A stretch of DNA of 64,000 bases from Bacillota bacterium (GCA_023460955.1 JAEWOH010000041.1:1-64000), one strand, 5' to 3'; shown: positions 35,612 to 44,239, numbered from the stretch's first letter. Numbers and translations are program-made. The notes: generated by a model not told the origin, from the sequence alone.

Positions 35612-35923
35612 AATGTCTCCTATCTGCGTTAGAGTATAATAAACAACTCTAAGCTACTTAATCTTAAAAGATAATAACGAACCTGTTAAAGATATTATCG
35701 TACTTATTTTTAAAAATGAACATAGGTTCATTGAACAACTGTTCAATATTAGATTACTCCCGATGTTAATAATTGTCAATGAATTTCTCTATTAATCCTT
35801 CCGGGAGTCAAATGTTGACACTGCGGTTGATTGTGGGTAATAATAATTGTAAGGTTTAGCGGCTGATAATGCCGCATTGGAAACAAAGGTACCATTCTGA
35901 AGCCCATTTAATCTGTAAAGCAG
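35612..35923. promoter_or_regulatory. Divergent control region with palindrome TTGAACA-AC-TGTTCAA
   Basis: The 312-bp gap separates the minus-strand CrtI-like gene from the plus-strand decarboxylase. At 35731-35746 there is a 7-2-7 palindrome, TTGAACAACTGTTCAA. It may be the operator of the nearby TetR protein; its core GAAC-N4-GTTC also fits a LexA/SOS box. GATAAT (35670) and ATTATC (35694) form a further short inverted repeat. No strong promoter was assigned. Confidence 0.45.
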
Positions 35924-37459
35924 GTGAAAAGGATTAATACATTTTCAGCACCAATCTATAATTACTTACGCAGGTATGCTGCGCAAAACTTAAATATATT
36001 TCATATGCCCGGACATAAGCTGGGCAAAGGTTTCCCTGCTGAACTGGCACATAACCTGCTGCAGCTTGATGTAACAGAAGTGGATGGAACGGATAACCTC
36101 CATTTCCCGGAAGGCATCATAAAGGAAGCACAGGAGCAAGCTGCAAAGGCTTTCGGAGCGGACAGCACCTTTTTTCTTGTGAACGGCTCTACCTGTGGTG
36201 TCCAGGCTGCCATAATGAGTGTGTGCGCCAGAGGACAGAAAATAATTGTGGGAAGGGACTCACATAAATCTGTGGCTTCAGGCATTATACTTTCCGGCGC
36301 AGAGCCGGTTTTTGTCTATCCAGAGTTTAACGAGGAATTCTCCATATCTGCTGAAATAAACCCTGAAAGTATAGAGGATGCACTGCGCGCCAATCCTGAT
36401 GCGGCGGCCGTGCTGATAACAAGACCAAACTATTATGGTATATGCAGTGACATAGAGAAAATAAGCAGCCTGGTTCATGCCCATGGGAAAATACTTATAG
36501 TTGACGAAGCACATGGTGCACATTTTGCTTTCAATGACAGGCTGCCTGCGACTGCGCTGGAGCACGGCGCTGATATATGCATACAGAGCGCGCATAAAAC
36601 TTTGCCTGCCGTAACGCAGGGAGCTTATCTGCATGTTAAGGGAAGCAGAATAAATATGGATAGACTCAGGTTTAATATGAGCATGCTTCAGACCTCAAGT
36701 CCGTCATATATAATAATGTCCTATCTGGACATAGCAAGAGAACTGATGGAGCGGGAGGGGAAACAAAAGCTTGCTACCCTTACAGACTTAGTTCTTCATT
36801 TTAACAAAGAAGTAGAGAAAACGGGTGTATACAAGGTTTTGTCCGCAGATAAGCCGGGTATAAAGTTTATACAGGACCCCACCAGGCTGGTAGTTAATGT
36901 AGAAGGACTAGGTATCAGCGGATATCATGGAGAGAAAATACTTCGGGAAAAGTTCAACACGCAGGTAGAGATGTCTGACTTTTCGAATTTGGTATTTATA
37001 GTTACTGTGGCGGATGATTGTGAAAGCATAGTAAGACTACTTGACGCTCTAAAAGGTTTGGAGACTATGAACCTGACAAATATTCAAGATTTTGGAGACA
37101 GTAAATTAGGGGAGTTGAAAGAAATTCTGAAAAAGAGTTGTAACGGGCAATTCAAGCAGATTTTCAATGGAACCTCCAAACAAGCTCTAGCACAGTGCAG
37201 AAATGAGAATAGCGGCAGCAGGGCGCTTCAGCCCTGGGAGGCATATTATGCGGACAAAGAGTTTATTAATTTGATGAAAAGCAGCGGAAGAATATGTTGT
37301 GAAATAATTACTCCGTATCCACCTGGAGTACCCCTCTTTTACCCTGGGGAAATAATTTCAGAGTCAGGCATACAATATATAAACGAAATTCTTTCTGCCG
37401 GCGGAAAAGTCAACGGAATTGGAGATAATAAAAGTATAAGTGTGGTTAAAAATTTTTAA
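35924..37459 (+). CDS. Orn/Lys/Arg decarboxylase family protein (YaaO/SpeA-like)
   Basis: A PLP-dependent decarboxylase of fold type I, 511 residues, the short Gram-positive form. The N-terminus has HMPGHKLGKGFP, the cofactor lysine is Lys225 in SAHKTLPAVTQG, and DEAHGAHFAF is the usual aspartate/histidine motif. The C-terminal domain ends with YPPGVPLFYPGEII. The B. subtilis homologue yaaO also lies just upstream of tmk, so position supports orthology. It probably decarboxylates arginine or lysine to a polyamine precursor; the choice cannot be read from sequence. The start is GTG 35924 with a poor ribosome site. Confidence 0.9.
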   Translation: MKRINTFSAPIYNYLRRYAAQNLNIFHMPGHKLGKGFPAELAHNLLQLDVTEVDGTDNLHFPEGIIKEAQEQAAKAFGADSTFFLVNGSTCGVQAAIMSVCARGQKIIVGRDSHKSVASGIILSGAEPVFVYPEFNEEFSISAEINPESIEDALRANPDAAAVLITRPNYYGICSDIEKISSLVHAHGKILIVDEAHGAHFAFNDRLPATALEHGADICIQSAHKTLPAVTQGAYLHVKGSRINMDRLRFNMSMLQTSSPSYIIMSYLDIARELMEREGKQKLATLTDLVLHFNKEVEKTGVYKVLSADKPGIKFIQDPTRLVVNVEGLGISGYHGEKILREKFNTQVEMSDFSNLVFIVTVADDCESIVRLLDALKGLETMNLTNIQDFGDSKLGELKEILKKSCNGQFKQIFNGTSKQALAQCRNENSGSRALQPWEAYYADKEFINLMKSSGRICCEIITPYPPGVPLFYPGEIISESGIQYINEILSAGGKVNGIGDNKSISVVKNF

Positions 37460-37496
37460 GTAAACGAGTAAGTTAAGTATTAACATTACAGAATAT

Positions 37497-37638
37497 TATA
37501 CAGTACACGAGTACAACAATAATTAATGGGAGCACGATTAAAAGCAGGTGAAGAATTTCAAGGGGAAGATCAGGAGTTTTAGCCGGCAAAACGGCAGGAC
37601 GCCGTTTTGAGTATAAGAGACACAGGAAGTGTCTTGTT
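37497..37638 (+). repeat. Structured intergenic repeat, copy B (3' truncated)
   Basis: Matches the 5' 60 percent of copies A and D: the CAGTACACGAGTACAAC end, AATTAATGGG, AAAAGCAGGTG and the cap with ACGGC-AGGAC-GCCGT and CACAGGAAGTG. It stops at about 37638 inside the second hairpin, so the closing 3' arms are lost. The P2 end pair is A-T here and G-C in A and D, a compensatory change. It lies about 115 bp upstream of tmk. Confidence 0.85.
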
Positions 37639-37753
37639 AAACCTATTAAAAATTTCAAAGAACTTCTACGTTCATTTGAACCAATACGGTATAATAAGGT
37701 ATACTATTACTATATAGTTTATACAAGGCTTAAGGCTTGAAAGGATGCTGCAA

Positions 37754-38374
37754 ATGAAAAAAGGGTTATTTATTACTTTTGAAGGCACGGATGGATCTGG
37801 AAAGACAACGCAGATAAAGCTCCTGGAGGATTATTTGAGGCAAAAGGGTTATGAGGTGGTAATTTCCCGGGAACCTGGAGGAACCAGGATAAGTGAAATT
37901 ATCAGAGATATCATTTTAGATCCTAAGAACAAGGAAATCGTTCCTCTGACAGAAATGATTCTTTATGCTGCTTCAAGAGCACAACATGTAGCAGAAGTAA
38001 TAGATCCCGCAATTGATAGCGGAAAAATTGTAATCTGTGACAGATATGTTGATTCCAGTTACGCTTATCAGGGCGGAGGCAGAGGTATGGATCTTAAGGT
38101 TATAGCCGATGTAAACAGAATTGCTGTTAACGGTACTGTTCCTGATATTACATTTTTCCTGGACATTGATCCTGAAGTAGCGCTTAAGAGAAGAATAAAT
38201 TCTACCGGAGCTGACAGGATTGAACAGGAAAAACTGGATTTTCACACACGCGTATATGATGGCTATAAAAAGTTGTCAATTTTGTACCCTGACAGGATTA
38301 AAACCATAGATGCAGAAAAATCAATAGAAGAGGTTTCGTTACAAATAAATAATTATTTTGATGAATTGTTTTAA
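37754..38374 (+). CDS. tmk: Thymidylate kinase
   Basis: Phosphorylates dTMP to dTDP. The 206-residue protein begins MKKGLFITFEGTDGSGKTTQ with the P-loop, followed by the ISREPGGTRISE and CDRYVDSSYAYQGGGRG motifs and a LID region with RRINSTGADRIE. ATG 37754 has the site AAAGGA; the in-frame ATG at 37745 overlaps it. It heads the conserved tmk-darA-yaaR-holB-ricT block. Confidence 0.96.
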   Translation: MKKGLFITFEGTDGSGKTTQIKLLEDYLRQKGYEVVISREPGGTRISEIIRDIILDPKNKEIVPLTEMILYAASRAQHVAEVIDPAIDSGKIVICDRYVDSSYAYQGGGRGMDLKVIADVNRIAVNGTVPDITFFLDIDPEVALKRRINSTGADRIEQEKLDFHTRVYDGYKKLSILYPDRIKTIDAEKSIEEVSLQINNYFDELF

Positions 38375-38397
38375 AATAACAAAAGGAGGTTTTTACT

Positions 38398-38736
38398 ATG
38401 AAACTGGTATTTGCAATAGTCCATGATGAGGATGGAAGCAAGGTTATGGAAGAACTGAACAAACACGGCTTCGGTGTTACAAAAATGTGTTCGTCGGGAG
38501 GTTTTCTCAAAGCAGGAAATACAACACTTTTAGTGGGTGTTGAAGAAGAAAAGCTGGACGAAGTAATTTCCATAATCGAAAAGAAGTCAAAGAGCAGAAA
38601 ACAAGTAATAAATACTCCTGCAACACCCGGTGGCATGAATGGCATGAATGGAATGTACATGCCATATCCGGTGGAGGTTACTGTGGGCGGGGCAACAATA
38701 TTTGTAGTAGATGTAGAGAAGTTCCATAAAGTGTAA
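38398..38736 (+). CDS. darA: Cyclic-di-AMP receptor DarA (YaaQ, PII-like)
   Basis: A 112-residue PII-like protein (DUF970) with the family signature KMCSSGGFLKAGNTTLLVGV and PYPVEVTVGGATIFVV. The B. subtilis and Staphylococcus homologues (DarA/PstA) bind cyclic-di-AMP as trimers; the output is still unclear. A short Gly/Met/Asn insert (GGMNGMNGMYM) lies in the flexible loop. The ribosome site is AAAGGAGG. It sits 23 nt after tmk. Confidence 0.95.
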   Translation: MKLVFAIVHDEDGSKVMEELNKHGFGVTKMCSSGGFLKAGNTTLLVGVEEEKLDEVISIIEKKSKSRKQVINTPATPGGMNGMNGMYMPYPVEVTVGGATIFVVDVEKFHKV

Positions 38737-38753
38737 ATATAAACAAAGGGGAT

Positions 38754-39215
38754 GTGTTTTACATTAAAATACAGGATACCACTAAAAATCCATCAGGTAT
38801 AAATTCAATCCCCGGCAGGGATGAAAGAGCAATTAGAACTGAAAGGGATGCCGCTTTTTCTTCAACTCTTAAAAAGCTGGAGTTTAAAAACTATGAAGAG
38901 AGAATAAGGGTTCTGGCTGATAAAATTCAGTCACAGGGAAAAAAGCTGGAGAAAAAGGCTGATATTCGAGATCTGAAGGTATACAAGCAGTTAATTTCAG
39001 AATTCCTGGATGAGGCTGTGGCCCATTCCCACAGTTTTACAAAAAAGAGCTTTTTGGATAGACGAGGCAGACATAGGGTTTACGCCATAATTAAGAAAAT
39101 AAATGAAGAATTGATTGAACTCACAAATGAAGTAATAAAATCTGAACAGAACAACCTTAGTATATTGAAGAAACTGGACGATATAAGGGGTCTTATTTTA
39201 GATCTTCTTTTATAA
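38754..39215 (+). CDS. yaaR: YaaR-family protein (DUF327)
   Basis: A 153-residue helical protein of the DUF327 family, always found between yaaQ and holB in Firmicutes. Residues about 50-150 are mostly charged helix with KKADIRDLKVYKQLISEFL. Its function is not established. The start GTG 38754 is close (2 nt) to AAAGGGG, so the true start could be a few codons later, but no better candidate exists. Confidence 0.85.
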   Translation: MFYIKIQDTTKNPSGINSIPGRDERAIRTERDAAFSSTLKKLEFKNYEERIRVLADKIQSQGKKLEKKADIRDLKVYKQLISEFLDEAVAHSHSFTKKSFLDRRGRHRVYAIIKKINEELIELTNEVIKSEQNNLSILKKLDDIRGLILDLLL

Positions 39216-39250
39216 CATATTGTAATACATGTATACGGATGGAGATTGGA

Positions 39251-40219
39251 ATGTTAGGTCATCGGAAGATACTTACAGGCTTGCAGGAAACAATAAAAAA
39301 AGATAATGTCGCTCACGCCTACATATTTGAAGGTCCTGACGGAATAGGAAGAAGGGAAACCGCCCTATCCTTTACGGCTATGCTAATGTGTGAAAGTGAA
39401 TTGGCTCCATGCGGGACATGTAAGTCCTGCCAGCTGTTAGCAGAAGGCTCTCACCCTGATTTTTTGGAAATATACTCTCAGGAAAAGAGTATAAGCGTTG
39501 ATGAAGTTAGAAATATTTTAAAGGGGTTGGTAATCAGACCCCTTTATTCAAGGTATAAAGTAATAATAATTAACGATGCAGACAGCATGACAGTACAAGC
39601 CCAGAATGCCTTGCTGAAGTCGTTGGAGGAGCCGCCGCCTTACGTTATATTTATCCTTACGGTTGAATCGGCAGCGGCAGTTACCCCTACAGTCAAATCG
39701 AGATGTCAGAGGGTATTGTTTGATAAACTCGGAAGTGAAGAGATATACGGGATACTTGAAGGGAAACACGGTCCAAGGAAACCTGAATGGGATTTTATCG
39801 TCTCCTACTCAGATGGTGTTGTGGGTACTGCGCTAGAACTTGTGGAAGCTCCGGGTTTCATGGAATTAAGAAATGAAGTTCTCCATGCAGTCAATGATCT
39901 TCTTAAGGTGAATAGCGATGTTTTTAAAATTTACGATTTATTTGAAAAGAATAATGACAGGGTAGATTTTATCCTTCGTATAATGCTTATGTATTTTAGG
40001 GACATACTAATATATAATCAGACGTCGAATTATAACATATTGATTAATTCTGATAAAAAAGATATGATTATTGGGAATGCTGACTTGAAGCTTTCTAGTT
40101 TATTCAAATGCATTAATGCTGTGTGGAGTGCAAAAAGAGGGTTGGAATATAACGCAAATTTCCAGCTTGCCATAGAAGTAATGCTTATGAAAATAAAAGA
40201 GTCCTATGTTTATTTATAG
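39251..40219 (+). CDS. holB: DNA polymerase III delta-prime subunit
   Basis: A clamp-loader subunit. The 322-residue AAA+ protein has the zinc module with Cys residues in CESELAPCGTCKSCQLL, a degenerate P-loop GPDGIGRRE (delta-prime does not hydrolyse ATP) and the sensor/arginine-finger region TPTVKSRCQRV. ATG 39251 has GGAG at the right distance; an in-frame ATG at 39239 lies upstream of that site and is less likely. Confidence 0.93.
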   Translation: MLGHRKILTGLQETIKKDNVAHAYIFEGPDGIGRRETALSFTAMLMCESELAPCGTCKSCQLLAEGSHPDFLEIYSQEKSISVDEVRNILKGLVIRPLYSRYKVIIINDADSMTVQAQNALLKSLEEPPPYVIFILTVESAAAVTPTVKSRCQRVLFDKLGSEEIYGILEGKHGPRKPEWDFIVSYSDGVVGTALELVEAPGFMELRNEVLHAVNDLLKVNSDVFKIYDLFEKNNDRVDFILRIMLMYFRDILIYNQTSNYNILINSDKKDMIIGNADLKLSSLFKCINAVWSAKRGLEYNANFQLAIEVMLMKIKESYVYL

Positions 40220-40233
40220 AAAGGAAATAATTA

Positions 40234-41109
40234 ATGGTAAAAGTAGTTGGAGTAAGGTTTAAAACTGCCGGGAAAATTTACTATTTTGATCCCGGGGAGC
40301 TGATTATAGATCTAAATAGCAATGTGATTGTAGAAACGGCCAGAGGAATTGAATTCGGACTTGTAGTTGTTCCGAACAGAGAGGTTGAGGAAGCTGAAAT
40401 TGTTGCCCCTTTAAAAAAGGTTATCCGTATTGCCACTGACGAAGATATAGCTCACGCAGCCGATAATGATAAAAAGGAAAAAGAAGCATATAATATCTGT
40501 CTGCAAAAAATAAATGATCATAAGCTGGATATGAAACTTATAGATGTAGAGTATACCTTTGACAACAACAAAGTTCTGTTCTATTTCACGGCTGACGGAA
40601 GAGTCGATTTCAGAGAGCTTGTTAAGGATCTTGCGGCTGTATTTAAAACAAGGATAGAGTTAAGACAGATAGGTGTTCGTGATGAGTCTAAAATGATGGG
40701 CGGCATTGGTATCTGCGGTAGAGTACTCTGCTGTAACTCCTTTCTCGGTGAATTCCAGCCGGTATCAATTAAGATGGCTAAAGAACAGTCTTTATCGCTA
40801 AACCCTACAAAAATATCAGGAACCTGCGGAAGACTCATGTGCTGTCTGAAGTATGAGCAGGAAGCTTACGAGGATTTATTGGACAGGGTGCCTAAAGTAG
40901 GAGCGATTGTTGAGACCCCCGAAGGTCAGGGAACTGTCGTTGAAGTAAATCTGCTCAAGGAAATACTAAAAATAAAGCTGGATATTGGAAAAGAAACTGA
41001 GTTAAGAGTTTATAATTTCAAAGAAGGCGAAGTTAAATTAATTAAAAACGCAGCTACCAATGACTATATGGATATTGATTTGGAAGCACTAAAACAGCTT
41101 GAAGACTAG
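40234..41109 (+). CDS. ricT: PSP1-domain protein RicT (YaaT)
   Basis: A 291-residue protein with the PSP1 domain. Two cysteine clusters, CGRVLCCNSF and SGTCGRLMCCLKYE, match the Fe-S ligands of RicT. In B. subtilis RicT works with RicA and RicF to stimulate RNase Y cleavage and affects sporulation and competence. It lies 14 nt after holB. The two other Ric genes are not in this window. Confidence 0.93.
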   Translation: MVKVVGVRFKTAGKIYYFDPGELIIDLNSNVIVETARGIEFGLVVVPNREVEEAEIVAPLKKVIRIATDEDIAHAADNDKKEKEAYNICLQKINDHKLDMKLIDVEYTFDNNKVLFYFTADGRVDFRELVKDLAAVFKTRIELRQIGVRDESKMMGGIGICGRVLCCNSFLGEFQPVSIKMAKEQSLSLNPTKISGTCGRLMCCLKYEQEAYEDLLDRVPKVGAIVETPEGQGTVVEVNLLKEILKIKLDIGKETELRVYNFKEGEVKLIKNAATNDYMDIDLEALKQLED

Positions 41110-41222
41110 TTGCTAAAAAAATATTCAATTTAATTGTCATTTGTATAAATTGATGGTAAAATTAAGAGCGAAAAACATATATATAAGCTTGTTTTTCCTT
41201 AAATATTAGGAGGTGTTCTTAG

Positions 41223-41393
41223 ATGGCATATTTTATTAATGAATCATGTATCAGCTGTGGGGCTTGTGAATCAGAATGTCCTGTATCCTGCATAGCTGCT
41301 GGAGATAGCGTTTATGTAATAGATGCAGATGCTTGCATCGAATGCGGCGCTTGTGCAAATGTATGTCCTGTTGATGCTCCTCAACAGCAATAG
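41223..41393 (+). CDS. 2[4Fe-4S] ferredoxin
   Basis: A 56-residue ferredoxin. It has two CxxCxxCxxxC(P) clusters: Cys9, 12, 15, 19 and Cys38, 41, 44, 48, plus an extra Cys23. Such clostridial ferredoxins carry electrons for pyruvate:ferredoxin oxidoreductase and hydrogenase. ATG 41223 follows a strong TTAGGAGGTG site, and a terminator follows, so it has its own transcript between ricT and the yabB-like gene. Confidence 0.95.
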   Translation: MAYFINESCISCGACESECPVSCIAAGDSVYVIDADACIECGACANVCPVDAPQQQ

Positions 41394-41408
41394 TTTTTTG
41401 GGTAATGA

Positions 41409-41450
41409 GGGTCAGATAAAGGCGGAAGCGCCTTTGTTTGGCCCTTTTTT
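41409..41450 (+). terminator. Terminator of the ferredoxin gene
   Basis: GGGTCAGATAAAGGCG-GAAG-CGCCTTTGTTTGGCCC forms a long stem with small bulges and a T run at 41444-41450. Confidence 0.9.
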
Positions 41451-41498
41451 CACCATATAGGGATAGGCTGGCTTAATTGGCGGGTATTGGAGGTTGAC

Positions 41499-42233
41499 TT
41501 GGTAGAGTTAAAAGAAAATGAAAGAATAGATGATTTACAGCTAAACGGTCTCAAACTTATTCAGGACCCGGAGGCTTTCTGCTTTGGAGTTGATGCTGTT
41601 TTGCTTTCGGACTTTGCAGATGTAAAAAGAGGTCAAAAGGTATTGGATATAGGAACCGGTACTGGAATAATTCCTATCCTTCTTGCGGGAAAAACAAAGG
41701 CCGGCTCATTGGTGGGTTTGGAGATACAGGAAAAAATGGCTGAGATGGCGGCGCGGAGTGTAGAGTTGAATGGACTTGAAAACAGAGTAAGTATAGTAAC
41801 CGGGGATATAAAAGATTACCGAAAATATTTCTCAAAAGCAAGCTTCGAAGTTGTAGTTTCAAATCCTCCTTATACCAATAAAGGCTGCGGACTTGTGAAT
41901 CCGTATGACACAAAAGCAATTTCCAGACATGAAATTATGTGCAGCTTGCAGGATGTGGTGAGAGCCGCAGCAGACCTGCTTAGCCCGGGAGGACAGCTGG
42001 CTATGGTACACAGGCCCGAAAGACTGGCAGATATAATATGCTGCATGAGAGAATGTGGAATAGAACCTAAATATTTAAGAATGGTACATCCCAAACCTTA
42101 TAAGAAACCAACCATGATATTAATTAAGGGAAACAGGGGCGGAAACCCTGAATTAAAGGTGATGGACCCGTTGTATGTGTATAATGCGGACGGGACTTAT
42201 TCAGATGAAATAAACAGGATTTATGGCAGGTAA
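41499..42233 (+). CDS. tRNA1(Val) adenine-N6 methyltransferase-like protein (YabB/TrmN6)
   Basis: A 244-residue SAM-dependent methyltransferase. It shows motif I VLDIGTGTGIIPILLA, the acidic residue LVGLEIQEKM, and the N6-adenine catalytic motif NPPYTNKG. The B. subtilis counterpart yabB lies just before rsmI, as here. TTG 41499 is five bases after GGAGG and gives the usual start MVELKENERIDDL; the TTG at 41487 overlaps that site. Confidence 0.9.
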   Translation: MVELKENERIDDLQLNGLKLIQDPEAFCFGVDAVLLSDFADVKRGQKVLDIGTGTGIIPILLAGKTKAGSLVGLEIQEKMAEMAARSVELNGLENRVSIVTGDIKDYRKYFSKASFEVVVSNPPYTNKGCGLVNPYDTKAISRHEIMCSLQDVVRAAADLLSPGGQLAMVHRPERLADIICCMRECGIEPKYLRMVHPKPYKKPTMILIKGNRGGNPELKVMDPLYVYNADGTYSDEINRIYGR

Positions 42234-42286
42234 ATTGGCAACTGGATTATGTACAATCCGATTAAAGTCACAAAATCACTTTAAAC

Positions 42287-42501
42287 GCGAGAACGAATTA
42301 TATTAATAAAGCAGCTCCATCAAAAGGAATTACTGAAATAGCAGGTGAAGCACAGAAGTTATGCCGTTAAAGTGACAGGACGTCACATTAAGCAGAAGCG
42401 AAACATGATGTTTCGTGTTCTGCGACGGCATAACGATTGTGATGAACCGTAACTATTTCAGTAATTACGTTGGGAGCAATTTATTAAGATAATTTGTTCG
42501 G
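42287..42501 (+). repeat. Structured intergenic repeat, copy C (diverged)
   Basis: Little primary similarity to A, B and D outside the core, but the same fold. End arms GAACGAATTATATTAATAAA / TTTATTAAGATAATTTGTTC pair with two mismatches. Then ATTACTGAAATAG / CTATTTCAGTAAT and GTTATGCCG / CGGCATAAC pair perfectly. The cap has GTGAC-AGGAC-GTCAC, and a second hairpin GCAGAA/TTCTGC, G/TG internal loop, CGAAAC/GTTTCG with loop ATGAT. The AGGAC loop and the GA before CGGC are kept. Confidence 0.85.
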
Positions 42502-42579
42502 GAGTTCGAAAGTAATTTTTTGTTTAATTGATTTGTAGATAGTTTTCTGACTTATTTGCTGCCGGAAATGGAGATAAAA

Positions 42580-43431
42580 TTGAACGAGGAAAAAGGAACG
42601 CTTTATCTTGTGGCTACACCTATAGGCAATCTGCAGGATATTACCCTGAGGGCAATAAATACTCTTAAAGAGGTTGAACTCATAGCGGCTGAGGATACAA
42701 GGCAGACCATAAAGCTGCTGAACCATTTTGAGATAAAAAAGCCACTGGTTAGTTATTATGAACACAACAAGATAGTTAAGGGCAATTATCTTATTGAACA
42801 GCTGCAACAGGGCAAAGATATTGCGCTGGTATCCGATGCGGGTACTCCGGGTATTTCTGACCCGGGTGAAGACCTTGTAAGACTTTGTATTGAAAATGAT
42901 ATAAAAGTAACCATGATACCTGGCCCGGTTGCGGCTGTTACAGGAATGGTTATTTCAGGTCTTCCCACAGGAAGATTTGTATTTGAGGGCTTTTTGCCCA
43001 TGAATAAAAGGACCAGGCAGGAGCGTCTAAAACAGCTAAAGGATGAAACCAGAACGATAATTTTTTATGAGGCTCCTCACAAGCTCCCGTATACGCTTAA
43101 AGACATGTATAATGCTTGGGGAGAAAGAAGGATTGCCCTTGCGAGAGAATTGACCAAACGATATGAGGAAGTTATCAGATGTAGCTTGTCCGAAGCTATG
43201 GAAAGATATCAGGTTGAAGCACCAAAGGGTGAGTTTGTAGTCATAATTGAAGGTCAGGATGAACAGGTTTTGGTGGAACTTGAAAAAGACAAGTATTCTG
43301 ACATAAGTATAGAAGAACATGTGGAAAAATATACTAAAGAAGGTTTCCCAAAGAAAGAGGCAATAAAAAAGACTGCTGATGACCGGGGATTGAATAAAAG
43401 AGATGTTTACAATATAGTGATGAAAAAATAA
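42580..43431 (+). CDS. rsmI: 16S rRNA (cytidine-1402-2'-O)-methyltransferase
   Basis: A 283-residue tetrapyrrole-methylase-fold enzyme that methylates the ribose of C1402 in 16S rRNA. The start segment GTLYLVATPIGNLQDI, the AEDTRQT motif and SDAGTPGISDPG are diagnostic. TTG 42580 is six bases after GGAG. In-frame TTG 42556 and ATG 42568 lie upstream of that site. The conserved order continues with abrB, although it is on the other strand. Confidence 0.94.
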   Translation: MNEEKGTLYLVATPIGNLQDITLRAINTLKEVELIAAEDTRQTIKLLNHFEIKKPLVSYYEHNKIVKGNYLIEQLQQGKDIALVSDAGTPGISDPGEDLVRLCIENDIKVTMIPGPVAAVTGMVISGLPTGRFVFEGFLPMNKRTRQERLKQLKDETRTIIFYEAPHKLPYTLKDMYNAWGERRIALARELTKRYEEVIRCSLSEAMERYQVEAPKGEFVVIIEGQDEQVLVELEKDKYSDISIEEHVEKYTKEGFPKKEAIKKTADDRGLNKRDVYNIVMKK

Positions 43432-43460
43432 AAATGTGTTATGTGAAATATTATCACAAA

Positions 43461-43497
43461 AACAAAAAAGAGCCCAATAAGCTCTTTTCGTTTTTGT
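43461..43497. terminator. Bidirectional terminator between rsmI and abrB
   Basis: AAAAAAGAGC-CCAATAA-GCTCTTTTCG followed by TTTTTG. The A and T runs flank both sides, serving both convergent genes. Confidence 0.85.
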
Positions 43498-43504
43498 AAA
43501 TTAA

Positions 43505-43744
43505 TTATTTCTTTAATTCTCTCATGCAATCAGGACAAATGTTCTTACCCTTGTAAACCTGAACATCTTTAGCGTTTCCGCAGAATATGCATGCAGGTTC
43601 ATACTTCTTTAATATTATAGTTGACTCGTCAACATAGATTTCCAATGCATCTTTTTCTGCAATATCAAAAGTTCTGCGTAATTCGATAGGGAGAACAACT
43701 CTTCCTAATTCGTCAACTTTTCTTACAATTCCTGTAGATTTCAT
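43505..43744 (-). CDS. abrB: AbrB/SpoVT-family transition-state regulator
   Basis: A 79-residue protein. The first 47 residues are the swapped-hairpin AbrB DNA-binding domain starting MKSTGIVRKVDELGRVVLP. The C-terminus carries Cys52-x2-Cys55 and Cys70-x2-Cys73, a zinc-ribbon-like pair not present in B. subtilis AbrB but common in clostridial relatives. ATG 43744 follows GAGGAGGG; the longer in-frame start at 43783 precedes that site. AbrB proteins repress stationary-phase and sporulation genes and are themselves repressed by Spo0A in Bacillus. A Spo0A box overlaps its transcription start region. Confidence 0.95.
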   Translation of the reverse strand: MKSTGIVRKVDELGRVVLPIELRRTFDIAEKDALEIYVDESTIILKKYEPACIFCGNAKDVQVYKGKNICPDCMRELKK

Positions 43745-43775
43745 GATAAAACCCTCCTCAATAATACATTCATAT

Positions 43776-43823
43776 TTCGACAAACTTCGTTATTATAATA
43801 CCATAAATTCCAATAAACGTCAA
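43776..43823 (-). promoter_or_regulatory. abrB promoter with a Spo0A box just downstream
   Basis: On the minus strand TTGACG (43818-43823) and TATTAT (43795-43800) form a promoter with a 17-bp spacer. TTTGTCGAA (TTCGACA at 43776-43782 on plus) lies about 12 bp after the -10 and contains the exact 0A-box core TGTCGAA. In B. subtilis Spo0A also binds downstream of the abrB promoters and represses them. Confidence 0.7.
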
Positions 43824-44012
43824 CGCTCATTTTTGAAAAAAATGAAAAATTTTTTGAGAAGTGAATTATAAAAAGTCGGATGGTTAGTGGGTTATGGAGT
43901 TTAGCCCATAATGCATCATTGAAAATACTATTTTGTAAATAATTTATTAATAAAATAAACTTACAAAGCTTGAAATTTGTTACTGGGAATTTAACGGCGG
44001 AAATAGCGAAAA

Positions 44013-44053
44013 TTCGACATTTATTCGACAAAATACGTCGTGTGTTTTCGACA
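44013..44053 (-). promoter_or_regulatory. Cluster of three Spo0A boxes between abrB and spmA
   Basis: TTCGACA occurs at 44013-44019, 44024-44030 and 44047-44053; read on the minus strand each is TGTCGAA, an exact 0A-box core. The first two are 11 bp apart, one helical turn. They lie 187-227 bp before spmA and 270-310 bp before abrB. The rest of the 495-bp gap (43745-44239) is AT-rich and holds no gene I can support. Confidence 0.65.
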
Positions 44054-44239
44054 TAACAATATTTGTAGTACTTTAATTTATCGGACTTTAAAGCTGTTTT
44101 AGTTACCATTAAAAACAAAAATTAAGGTTTTTACATTGTAGGGTATCAAGAAAACATAAAGGTGACTATGTCCACATATATTTTATATGAATTTCTTATT
44201 TAAATATATAGGTGCGGCTAATGCAGATGGGAGATCAAC

